A stretch of DNA of 64,000 bases. Source: Stereocaulon alpinum (lineage: Eukaryota > Ascomycota > Lecanoromycetes > Lecanorales > Stereocaulaceae). Under the pieces are notes generated by a model, which did not search any database, had not been told where the DNA came from, and worked only from the letters and a program-made list of their open reading frames with translations. This document shows, piece after piece, positions 11,200 to 22,431 of the stretch; position 1 is the stretch's first letter, and each line of letters opens with the position of its first letter. Location: the NCBI GenBank assembly GCA_018257865.1, contig JAEUBA010000018.1, positions 310,001 through 374,000 of the forward strand. Reading direction: 5' to 3'. The translations under genes were made by a program, and so were the position numbers.

Positions 11200-12656
11200 T
11201 CAAGCTGGCCGAAGTGTTACTGTATGTCCGTTGTGGCTATCGTTATCATCAGGCGTCCCATAGAGTTCAAGGCTTTTCCGCTTGGCAGCAATGGGTGTAA
11301 GAGCGATTTCGCTATGAGGAGTACAAGCTTGATCAGCGAGCTCCCCTCGGCCAATGAGCTTAGCGAATGAGGCATAGTCATCATCATCGCGCTCCCGCGC
11401 ACGCTCTTGCTCTGCGGCCACTGTTGTACTCTGGGAGGTTGATGAATTCCATCTCGGTGTGGAGGCATCTGGTATTACATTATCTCCCCAAGTCCAGATT
11501 TTGCTTGCCGAAGAATTCACCCCATCCACTGGGACGCAGGGCATAAGTTTTTGACCGCTGATTGGCCTTATAGAAACAGTCTTGGTTGAACGGGAGGCTG
11601 AAGTCGTTGACGCTGTCTCTATTGCCCTGTTACTTTCGCACTGGCTGTGGGAGGTGTCTTGTAAGCAGAGGGCCAGGAGCTGGGAACGAAGCGACATGAA
11701 TGGAAGCAACGACGCCAACAATGGTCCATTGCAGTTGGGGTGTCCAATCGACTATATTGCTATTAGAACTATACTCCTCAGTGAACTTTTGGTCCACCTA
11801 CACGTAGATATTCTGAAGCATTCAGTTGTTTGTAAAGCCTGACGATACTGCCGACATAAGACAGGGCGCCTACCGCCAGAAGAGTCGCACACATGACGTT
11901 CCGCACGGTCGGGATGCTCAGTTGCGAAGGGACGATAATCGGTATCGAAAGTAGCATTCAGTTCGAAAAGACGTGTAGACTGCTGAGCATAATGACCATG
12001 GTATTGGCGTCTGGACAGGTGATGTGGTCGTATTCTGTTCCCAGACCAAAAGGCTTTGGCTGGCGCCGGGAGGGTTGCAGCGAGAATGAGTCCAGAATAG
12101 GGAGATAATTGGGGAGGAAGGGATGGCATTAAAGGAGCCTCTGTGAGTCCATTGCCATGCTTTAGAGGTCTCTCGCGTAAGACTTCAATTGAAACGAACG
12201 ATGGACACTTCGTTAACTCCAACTGTGACGAAGAACGTTATCTCGTCTATAGAGCCGAGGTAAAAGAATCAGAACATATTGTCGTACTTTATATTATAAA
12301 CATGTTGACCGAGCTTCCTCGGGTGACCATCCCAATGACCAATGCAAGCCACGGAATTGCTGCAGCCGCTGCCACGACGAGTAGAGCGTCATCTTAGACA
12401 AGTCGAGAGACTTTGTGGTTGTACCCAGTGTATAATCGGCCTCCAGTCACAGCTGAAACGACAGCAATTGCTATGGCCACTCCCGCTACAGTGACATATC
12501 CTTTGTTCGCATGAGGTCAATCGGATGGATGGGTAGGTGGGAAATCGAGCCATTGTTCGGCTCTCCAGGAATGCCAAACACGTCGTACATTCCCCCAACG
12601 AGGTAGAGGTCATTGGTATTGGCAGGCGGAGTGTGGGTGAGCGCTGATTCGGTCAT
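11200..12656 (-). pseudogene. Broken SAT4/rhodopsin-like fungal integral membrane protein gene
   Basis: Read on the minus strand, pieces of one multi-pass membrane protein appear in order but in different frames. An ATG at 12656 starts a 55-codon N-terminus. After a frame change near 12505 come GVAIAIAVVSAVTGGRLYT and DDALLVVAAAAAIPWLALV, separated by an in-frame TAA at 12396-12394. Near 12060-11800 there is FGLGTEYDHITCPD, an in-frame TGA at 11960-11958, then IPIIVPSQLSIP and ALSYVGSIVRLYKQL. After another frame change the last helix (VDWTPQLQWTIVGVVASIHV) appears near 11750-11690. A hydrophilic tail stays open to 11200. The helix order and the LYT...DD spacing fit the fungal SAT4 family (rhodopsin-like, PTH11-related). 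Introns could explain some frame changes but not the two stops within conserved helices. Extent at both ends is approximate. Confidence 0.7.
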
Positions 12657-14153
12657 ATTGCCAATACGTTGTTGCCGTTCTCGATTTAAAAGACATGAAG
12701 CTTAAGCCATATGGCAGGGGAAAGAAGCAGCAGCCGAGGTGCCTATAATTTGAGACGTTTGGCAGTTCGGTACCAAAGCCCACACGATGTGAGGGCGAGC
12801 GTATGATCGAGGAAGGGAGTAATTCAAGTACACGACTTCATGTAAACCGTCCAGAATGAATAGCGCAGAGCTTGCTCGCTGCTGTCCACGCAGCTTACCA
12901 CGAGTAAACGATTCACAGCGAATCGGAAGCATTGATTCGCAATTGTACGTGTGAAAACAATATGAACAGCCATGACTCATGTCGACACTGGAAAAATGTA
13001 CCACACGCTGCGAAGAACATTAACCAAAATTGCACAGTCCAGCAAACCGACAGTAACGGCTGACGTGACGGCTAGGCTCATGCCCCAGGGCTCAAAAAAA
13101 CCCGCAGTCCGCGAGAGATCAGCAACGTGGTGCATCCTCAATCTAAATTGGTGACAAGCTATACACTAATAACATTATGTTGGGAATGAGTGTGAACACC
13201 GTCTGCAGGGGGAAGATTGTGAGGTGTGCAGCCTACCATATCGGTGAATTCATCGATAAGTTAGCGATGGTGGCGTCCACGTTCGGTTAAAGGTGAAACT
13301 TGACAGATGGACCTGCATGAGGTACTCACCATACACCCCACGCTAATGGTGATGTGGTTGACGTGACACTTACTGCTTCTAGTCAACGGCTAATTCCGTA
13401 GATCTGTTTCCCCACATCATCGACGATCGATCTGCCTAGTAAGCGAGGTGAGTGATAAGGACAATCTCTTGTTGGAAACACGGCTTTGAAGTCCAGACAG
13501 GTCGTCGACGCAAAAGATCAAGAATAGAGGCAGGAAATCGCGTGCAAAAGAAAATCTCGGACGTGGCATGGTCACACACTCCCTAAACTAAACTTAGGAC
13601 GGGTCGAAAGTCAGGGCAACCCCTGCTGGTCAACATTCCATCAAATGAGCCTGAACCCCGATAAGGGGCTGTCCTGGTGGCGACGCCGCTAGGACCTTTC
13701 TGGGCTATCCATGCGCGCATCGCCATAATACTCGTATCGGGCTCTTAGGGGCCTCTATGCCCAAGCCTCCTTGCATAAAGCCTGTCAAACGAACGGCGCG
13801 TTCTTATATGAGGGGTTTTGAATATAGTTTGGGAACAAGCTGAAGTCACAAGGTCCCGCGCCGTTCGACATCAAGCTGGCTTAGAGAGCATGCGTAGCAA
13901 TCCTCGCATCAATGGGTGGGTGTACGATATGCTCGTTCCGGTGAACGGTAGTATCGTAGTGGAACTGTTCACACAAAGTTGGAGCACTAGCGCTGATGGA
14001 TATGTTGTTCTAGAGGCGTTACTAAGGTATCATATGGAAGGTGGCGGAGGGCCTTGGCGGGACCGGCTAAAGCTCGGTCGTCACTTCCGCCACTATGGGT
14101 GCTTGAGTAAAGTCACCTCTGCGTTGCTCGTGCCCAAAGCGAAACTGCTCACG
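12657..14153. other. Intergenic, no gene recognised
   Basis: Nothing with family resemblance was found on either strand. The frame open on the plus strand from 13818 leads in phase into VFA1, but its upstream part shows no conserved sequence and is better read as leader. The first VFA1-like residues begin at the ATG at 14154. Confidence 0.5.
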
Positions 14154-14899
14154 ATGGCTGCCCTCGTAAATGTGTGGCATCTAAGGAAGGTTGCAGAAGC
14201 CTCAGCAAAGCCTTGCGACATCTGTTACAAGCCGACGACAAGCGTATTGATCACGCCCGATAACAAGGCATGCATGAACCCTACCAGTACCATTCTTGGC
14301 TGATTCATGGGCAGGACTACTTCTATGTCTGTCCCGGCCATCTTAAGGACCGTAGCTTCGCGACGCCCATCATTGATGAAGCTGAAGCAGCTGCAAAGAA
14401 GAAAAGTGAGGCCATGGATCGTGAGATTGAGCTCATCAAGCAAGAATACGAAGAGAAAATGAAGAAGAAGCAGAAGAACAAGGACAAGAAAGCGAAAGAT
14501 GCAGAGAAAGGCAAAGAGAAGGTAAAAGAAGATGAGGGTAAGGATGACGGCGATGATGACAAGGCCAAGAAAGAGAAAGATGACAAGGTATCATCTATCA
14601 GACAGATTCAATCACAAACTGTGCTGACTATAACGCAAGATCAAAGCCATTACCAACAGAGAATCTCCGTCAGTCGCTGATGACATACCGCGTATATATG
14701 CCCTTCAGAAGTAGGATTCTTCCGCGTCTCTACACAGGCCAAGTATAATACTCACGAAGCGACTAATCTGACGTGATACAGAATATTCTATCAGAAGAGA
14801 GTTGATCGAAAACGCAACGCGGAAATCGCCAAGAGGAACCAAGAGCGCATGAAAAATCCGACATTGTTTCCCTCTGTTCCCACTGGCAACATCGGGTGA
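14154..14899 (+). CDS. VFA1: VPS4-associated protein 1 (191 aa, four exons)
   Basis: Exons run 14154-14267, 14315-14587, 14640-14710 and 14782-14899, in total 192 codons including stop. Exon 1 encodes a CDICYKPTTSVLITPDNK segment and exon 2 opens DYFYVCPGHLKDRSFATPI. The four cysteines (CxxC and a later C with His) form the conserved N-terminal zinc-binding module of Vfa1. A long Lys/Glu/Asp-rich coiled coil follows. The C-terminus, RIYALQ then QKRVDRKRNAEIAKRNQERM, is the conserved MIT-interacting end. In yeast Vfa1 binds Vps4 and stimulates its ATPase at endosomes, in ESCRT-III disassembly. Intron 1 begins with GC rather than GT (GC-AG); the protein junction across it is exactly the conserved one, so I consider it real. 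Confidence 0.9.
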
Positions 14900-17634
14900 C
14901 CCGACGATGCTACGTCTCCAGTCCACACTCGCGCCCGCCCTCCCTGAAGGCCGATGTAACAACACATTGCCTTACTACGATGAAGCGTTCGCCACACTCA
15001 TGAATCGCTATCGGTCCTTCTAATCTACCTGGAAAGCCTTCCGTGACTTGCCGAGTAATTCGTTCTAGCGCTCGTCTAAGACTTCTGGAAGCTTTCCAGT
15101 GTCTGAACGTCATTCGCTCGCTCACTGCAACTGTGAGGATTGGTCATACGACGTCTCAGAAATATGTACGGAGACTGGGAGATTTGCGGCGAACGGGTCT
15201 CGAACGCTACGCCAACCTCCGGATCTAATCCTTGATTCGACGCTTGATTCGACCGCACCGTGGAGGACCGTTCCTATAACGTCTCGATGTCCGGCACATG
15301 ACACATGACACATAATTTTGGTCTCGAGGCCTGTGCGCACAGTCAGTGTGCAACGAGCTCTAGCGAAGTGACCATGAATACTGAATGATGACACAGTCTT
15401 TTCCAACCCTAAGTTTTCCGAAACCCCACAGCATAGTGCAGTCTCCCTAAGCGACATAGCTTTAGTGGGTAGTGCGGGTGAGTCAACGACCAGGCTCCAA
15501 CATATTTCGTGTCTTCCACTAGGCAAGAACCCAGCGAGATGCATGCATGCATTATCGCTGATGCGGGCTAGAATGACCTCTCCATCGCTAGACCATGAGA
15601 ACCGTCACCGGCCGAAGGATCAGCAGGACCGGAATGCGCCGTACGAAGCCGTTTGAAATGGTTGGTGTTAGTCTCGAGATAGCAGTATGGCGAAACCTAC
15701 GCTGAATCAGATCCTTGGACCTGCCAACGGAGCGCTGGTACATCAAACTTGTGCCTCACATAGGTTGCAGAATATAAAAGGTCTTTGCACTGAGTTTCAG
15801 CTTTCAGCCCGTATTGGGATCCCGCAAATCGCCATCAGACGAAAAATGGAATAAGTTCGCCACCTAGGTGGCCAATCAGATCACACGAAGCATTTGCCTC
15901 CTTTTGCCATTAGCAAGATCTCGGCTCCGAGGCAGATTCGTATCTTGGCAACCCAATTTATTGATGTGAGACTTGTCAATACCAGAGGAATTGTCTTCTC
16001 AATCAGGATATTTGGCTTGCTCAATGGAGCTGAGGTTGTAGTCTTGGCGCAAAGGTTGGTGCCTCAGGTTCACTGGTGTTGTTAACCCAATGCAACCACG
16101 GCAACCTTATCCTTATTTCAACAAAAGCGGAAGCATTTTTATTTCGAAACGGACACTGAATGTGGTCGGCTGTTAGTCACAATTGGTGCAAGTGGTTTAT
16201 GGAGGATTCTGACGATGACAAGTTAAGCCGACCGACGCCAAAACGCCTTGGCCACAGCGAATGCACATCTCGGCAATCAAGGCAATCAGTACAAATGGAG
16301 AAGACTCCTTTCAAGTTCACTCGTTATCTTCCTCGCCTTCGAGTGCCGCTAGGAAGAGCTCGGTCAATTTGATGTTCCTTATTGTAGGCTGCCGGCGGTG
16401 TTCGGTGTGCTTGAATGGACAAGAGCAGCCAGCTTGCCGCCTTGCCATCAAGTATCACTTTATATCGCGCTACACATTTTTAGCATGGCCGATCAAGGTT
16501 AATTCAATGTGGACATGGAGGAGGCTGAGTCTCGTTACGTACTGCTTCATCCACTGAGTTGACCCACTCCTCACTCCCAGTGATACGGCTCTGCACCAAT
16601 CAATTGTTATCAATGGATACTGTGTGTTAACCAATCGAGTTGGTCCACCGACATGACGATGCCAAGCACTCACCGCTTGCTCCTAATTAGCTCTCGTACC
16701 GATGTCCACCTTAAGGTGCGTGCAACAAGTGTGGTCACAAAGAGCGAATCACTCTCGTGGAGCTACTAGATGGCTCATGTCCGTGCTGATCAAGCCGCTC
16801 ATCAGCACTAGAAGGTTGGGATCCAGAAGCCATGAGGCTTTCGGATGCTGTTCTCCAATCGTAAACCCAACCATTCTCAAGCGCCTACTCGGAGCATGGC
16901 TACTGTTTCTAGGCAACGCTCGACCCTACCCGTACCCAGAACTAGCAATCCTGGTTTTGAAACATCAATCATTCGCTCAGCCGTAGCGCCGTACTTTAGC
17001 TTTATCATTTGGGGCGCTGTTAGTACGACGGATCACCAAGTGCCTATATTCGGAGAGCAAACGACGAGCCTACCCCAACTCAACTCTGGCCTGGCATTCG
17101 GAAGATGTCGGACTTTAGGGGCATTGCCTAAAGCTCCGTAGTCAAAATATTCGTACTGTCGGTGCTTCGGAGATGTAGCTCCGAAAGCTTGAAGACTCTG
17201 TTTTATAATACATGGATTTACTTCGAGAGATGCAGAAGATCAGCACTATGTATGCTTTATCAGTGTATTTGCGGAGCCATCGCACCTGCCCCCCCTTTTC
17301 GTTCAAAGGCAATAATGAGCGAGCACCGACATCGAAACCAGGCGGTGGTTGGTTGATACCGAGGTGCAGGAGGAAATGGAATGAAGATATAAGGCATACT
17401 GAAGAGGAGGGCGGTCTATCTCGTGCTTGAGCAGAAGGAGTCTAGCGATGGACCAAGCATTGCTACGTCGCTCCTAGGGCAAGTGAAGGTGCGGACAAGC
17501 CTTTCGGGAATGGTTCCTATATACTACGTAACAACTCATAGTCCACCCACCCACCCAACAATTATCAAACCAAAACCAAACCAAACTCAACTCTACAAGC
17601 CTTCCCTCCCCTCCTCTCCTACCCTCCCACCCAC
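14900..17634. other. Intergenic, no gene recognised
   Basis: This is 2.7 kb without a supportable gene. The longest open frames (about 140 codons at 15122-15544 minus, about 98 at 16261-16557 and 16845-17141 plus) overlap each other, have no recognisable motif and do not join across plausible introns. A CT-rich tract near 17530-17640 immediately follows the YVH1 3' end. Confidence 0.5.
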
Positions 17635-19541
17635 CTAAATCTTCTCCCCGCCCCCCACCCCCCTCGGCCTCTCCCTCTCCCTCTGCCTCACCTCGTCAAC
17701 CTGTTTCCGCCCCAGCGTCATCCCCGGCACAACCCACTCCCCACAACTACACTTCATCCCCTGCCACGCATACCGCCCTACACTCTGTCCGCATTTCACG
17801 TTCGGACATTCCAGTCGCCCTTCTAGTTTTCCGAGCTCTAGTTCTGGACGCATCCATGACAGGGGCGTGAGGTGGATGTGGGCGCAGGAGGTTGGGGTTG
17901 GGGTTGGGGTGGGGGATTTGGGGGTGTGGGGGATTAGGTAGGTGGATGTTGCTAGGGGGGTGCGGCAGCGGCGACAGCGATACTGCATTGTTGGCTCTGG
18001 GTTTGGAATACCAGATTGCGAGGACTGGGTGGTGGTTCCCTCCTCAGCAGCAAGATTCACGCCCTCCGCCGTCCCTTCGTCTCCGAATCTTAATTCTTCA
18101 ATGCCAGGGGCTACACCAGCTGCTACACTTGCCTCTATCGTCCTTGCGTATAGCCAGCGCTGGTAGAAGGGGTGTGCGTCTAGGGCGGACTGGGTTGGGG
18201 GGCAGGACATGCTGTGGTAGAGGGCGAGTTGGGACATGAAGCCTGGGTTTGGCTCGGCGAAGGGGCGGGTTTGACGGATTTGGGCGAGGGCTGTGGTGGG
18301 TGTTTGGGTTGGGGTGCGGGAGAGGAGGTAGGCGATTAGGAGGGTTGTGGAGCGGGATTTGCCCATTGCGCTGTGAAGGGGATGTGTTAGCCGAGGAGGG
18401 ATGAATGCGGCTGGTTAGTGGAGACTAGGCTTAGAGAGATGTTGGTAGGGGAAAGAAGATCTGGGTGGGATCGCTTTGAGAGGAGTGAGGAAGGGGGTTT
18501 AGGGGAATAGGCAAGAGTACAGCCATGATGGGGTGGAGGGGAGTGCTTGCGCTTGTGTAGCGTGGGAAGGGGTTTAGAGGAGGTTTGGGGATACGCTGCA
18601 GCGCAACATGTGGCTAGCTTTTGCATCAGGTGTACGTATAGTTCAAGCGAGCTCATGATGTCGTCTTCAGACTAGACGAATAGACTGAGCAAGTAGAAGG
18701 ATCATCATCTTCTCTTGACACCAAGACGAAGAGAGACTACCAGCATCTTCGCCACCTTTCCCGAGAATACGGCAATGATATTACAAGCCTACTTGCGGTC
18801 TCCGTTCGTATTATCCTTAGGGAAAATGTTGAAGATGCTGGTTGTCCCAAGACGAAGAAGAGCCATGAGGAAAGCTGGGAGAGTACCCCAGTATATTTCC
18901 GGACACATGCGGTACAGCTTGCGATGCAACCCAACGTATGCATAACGCCCCCAAATCCTTCAATGACGTCACATTTCGCGATGTGACACGCATTACTGAT
19001 GATGATAGCAACAGTGGTACGACGTAGATAGCGGGCGTCGGCGGAAGACGGAAGATAGAGCTGTGCCATATGCAAACCGTCGCGCACGCCGAAAACCAAC
19101 AAATTAATATGGAAATAACGGCAAAGCAGTGGTGACAGCGATGCAGTGGTATTGTCTTTCTTTCGCAAGGAGAGACTAAGTTGGCAAGGACCGGCCAAAG
19201 AAAGCAAGGAACTTACCAATGCACAAGGACACCGCCGCCACCATCGATCCCTTCTTGGATGAAGGCATTACTGCGGGCAAAATGCTCGATAATATTCTCG
19301 TCATCCACGTCGTCAACCTCGACCACGTAATGTTTGAAGTTGATGAACAAGTCGTTATCCAGGGGTAAACGTAAGGCTGACACGACATGTGTGATATCGG
19401 CTTGCTTAAGGCGGTCTTTACGCCGTAAGGAGAATAGCCTTGTTTCGGTGATTAGCTTGGGGTCTACCTTGTGCATTAGTAGACAGTTACTCACCCTCCT
19501 ATATAGAGATTGGCATCTCCCGGCACACGATCTAGCGACAT
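17635..19541 (-). CDS. YVH1: Dual-specificity protein phosphatase Yvh1 (334 aa, three exons)
   Basis: Exons run 19541-19495, 19438-19217 and 18370-17635. The first exon encodes MSLDRVPGDANLYIGG, the usual Yvh1/DUSP12 start. The dual-specificity phosphatase domain fills residues 1-160, and its P-loop VHCAMGKSRS (HCxxGxxRS) is split by intron 2 between the two halves of the catalytic Cys codon. The C-terminal third carries the zinc-binding region (CRRC, then CPNVKCG and KCSCGEW) that distinguishes Yvh1. The family acts in 60S ribosome maturation by displacing Mrt4, a role that depends on the zinc region rather than on phosphatase activity. Intron 1 is 56 nt, while intron 2 is 846 nt, far longer than any other intron here. 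The spliced frame is 335 codons. Confidence 0.9.
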
Positions 19542-22431
19542 TACCGTAAGGCAATATTAGTAAGTGGTAGAGGTGTAGTTGTGGTGCAGTAAGTGGAGGC
19601 GAAGGAAGGACAGCTAAGGTTTTCAGATCGTCGAAAATGCTTTGACCGTGAACCTTGACTCATTCAGCACTAAGCGAGAACATACAATGATCATCATCCC
19701 AAACTACTTGCATCTCACTAAAGCATATCACACCTTCTATACCATCCTCGCCGTGCATGCACGCTTATCCACGGCCGTCACTTGATGTTCAGACAGGGGC
19801 AAAGTTTTCGCCATTGGATGTGCCTGCTGCCCGCGCTGACTTGTTCAACTCTAAGGGTTTGCGGCATTAATGCGTCCTTCTCCTACCCCGCTCGTACGGA
19901 ATCCATCGCCAGGGTGCGGTTTGGGCTAATGCCTATCATACCCTCACAAGTCAGTCCATGGTGTTTCAATACTTTAACGGTGGTGAAAAGAGACGACGGC
20001 GGGCCTGTCGCCGCTCTTGGACAGGAAAAGTCTTGCACCTGAAACGTGCTCAACGTGGGTTCAAGAAAGATAATTTGAGCCTCACATTCTTCTGCGGGAA
20101 GCCCAATCAATTACATTCTGGCTTGCGGAGGATCCCCGCCAGTCATCTTTTTGAAGCCGTGTTGGTTTCGCAATGCGTCCTCCATCCCGCCGTCAAAACT
20201 TGCCCTAATTTTCTCTCGTATCTGCTCAGCCTCCGTGGCTTTCCTACTAGTAGCTCTACACCTGATGGTTGTCCGCTTTACCACTCCGAATCCCAAATCT
20301 CAACGCCATTAGACCCTCCATACCAATTTCTAAGTCCGGCAGAGCTTCTGAAGCGCAGATTACGGTTTCAGCGATTCGTCGGTTCGCCTGCCCTCCTGCA
20401 CACACCTGCTCAATCTACTCTCTACAATCTGCTTGGCATGCATGGAACAGATATAATACACTCCTCTCATTGGTCTAACATATCGGTTTCATCATTGTAC
20501 CGACCTGGGTAAAAACCGAGGCGAGCAGACCAGTGCTGGAGCTGCTGGATGCAGCGTGACCAGTTGTGCTCGGGGTGCATCTTGCAAACGCTTCATAACC
20601 CGGAGTATAATTGGTCCTTGAAGCCGCGTCCTGTCAACCCTCCAGAGAGACTGAGAACAATGGGTGTTTCTTCCTGAAGGATCTTTGGGGCCTTCCGTGC
20701 CGCCGAGCACGCACCTTCTCTAAACAGTCACTGTCCCCGGAAGAAAAAACACAAGCGCAATGTCTGGCCAAGGTACCACTTTCTTCTTCCTAAATCGCAA
20801 CATATATCTAGCTCTTCTCTTCATTCATACACCTGTACGTGGCGCTAATCATCCCAGTGTCTGTTATGTGCCTCAGATTAGGTCTTCTCCGACGTAAGCT
20901 TACTCGGCCTTCGGTGTTGCAATGTCGCATGTTGATTTCACTCGTTGCCTCGGATCTGTAATTCCTCCTAAGATTCAGAGAAGCAGCTGTAGGTGTCGGG
21001 TGTCTGCCAGATATATGGACATGTGTCAATGAAAGGGATCAGGTCATGTCGAGGTGTTGGCATTGCAGAGGGAGGCGCCTCTTTTACAGATCGAGGCCTT
21101 AGCCACAGATTCCACTAAGACATGCTCTTTATGCACGGACGGAACTCCCTGCGGATAGACACCACACACATCAATTGCGTTCCTGTTTGATCCAAAGCAG
21201 TTGTGGTTGTGAGGTGGTATTCGGCGCTTCCTAGGTGGGAACTCTGACAGCCTTAAGGGGCGACGGCTCTCAACTAGCTGGGGCCAAACCGCCAGAGCAG
21301 GCTGACTACTGTCAGCGCTTTGCCTCGAAAGGCTACCTGAAGCCTCTTCTCGTGTCGCCCCCAAGCGTAAACACACCCATCTGTACGTGCATACAAGCGC
21401 ATCTCACTTAGCGTAGGAGTCTTACTGCATTCGAGCACGCCTGCTCTTGCTGCACTGTGCTCATCAAAGTCTGACTCAATCCTTTAAAATCCTTAGCAGT
21501 GATCGCTGCCCATCTCCGTGATCCCTATCATCGCGTCGTAGGATCCAGCAAAGTGCGCTCTTGTTATGCCTTGGAGCGGGAGCACTAATGTTGTATCCGA
21601 GTTGGACTGCTGAGAATGATGTATGTCAGATCTAGTGTTTACGTAGGACATCGCCGACAGCGGCGTACTTTCTGCATGGGGCATTCTTACTTCAGGCTAT
21701 GACCCATGAGCTTCCCCTTAGCTGCACCTCTGCTTCCCTATAGGGCGCCGTGCTTCGTAAGGCAGCATCCGCCAAACGACCCGGCGTCCACACCTGGACC
21801 TAGGCACCTAGGTTGGCCCCGGGAATGCGCTTGCCGGGATCGTCCTTGCTCAAGAATCCTCGACGGCAGGATCCCCTTTGCATTAGGCTCGCGCACCCGT
21901 TCGCAATCCGTCTCCATGGCCAAGGAGGAAAGTGAAGAATTATTATTGAGAAAGCTTCGGCGGCGCACAAAGGTCCCAAGCCTACCCCTCCAAGCCCGAG
22001 AACCACGAGCTGAAGGGTAAGGCTGGGGGCTGACGATCCTGCCATAAGCCAGCTGCTATTTGATCAACGACCAGCCCCACTTCTTACAAAAGGTTTCGCT
22101 CAATACTCGACACGAAAACCATGCGTTAGGTCGCCTTCTCGGCAGGTTTCAGTAAGGAAGGTGACGCCCAGCGGCCTCCAACCATCTTTCAATCTCCTTT
22201 CGCCTTTCCAATGGCTACGACTTGTTCCTGAAAGTCTCAATTTACCAGATTCTGCTTTTTCTTGTTCCGGGTCGGTGTTTCCGCGATTTGGTTGGATAGA
22301 TCGATTTGCCTTCCCTTGCACTCAACGCTTATATTGCCACCACTTCGAAAGCCACCCGTTTTACGATTTAGATACTCTGCGCCTTACGACCGTCTACGAT
22401 AGCATTGTTCAGCGTGGCGACTAACGACTTT
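19542..22431. other. Long gene-poor stretch with a possible coding relic
   Basis: No intact gene was found. On the minus strand two protein-like stretches in different frames lie close together. At about 20395-20290 one reads RRIAETVICASEALPDLEIG, and at about 20260-20120 the other reads EQIREKIRASFDGGMEDALR. The first ends in a stop and joining the two needs a frameshift, so a decayed gene is possible, but I cannot name a family. The remaining open frames are short and overlapping. The last few hundred bases are presumably the promoter of the zinc-finger gene. Confidence 0.35.

Noticed and set aside
13818..14153. Open frame running in phase into VFA1, suggesting a longer N-terminus
   Set aside because: The upstream residues have no conserved character and the conserved Vfa1 sequence begins right after the ATG at 14154.
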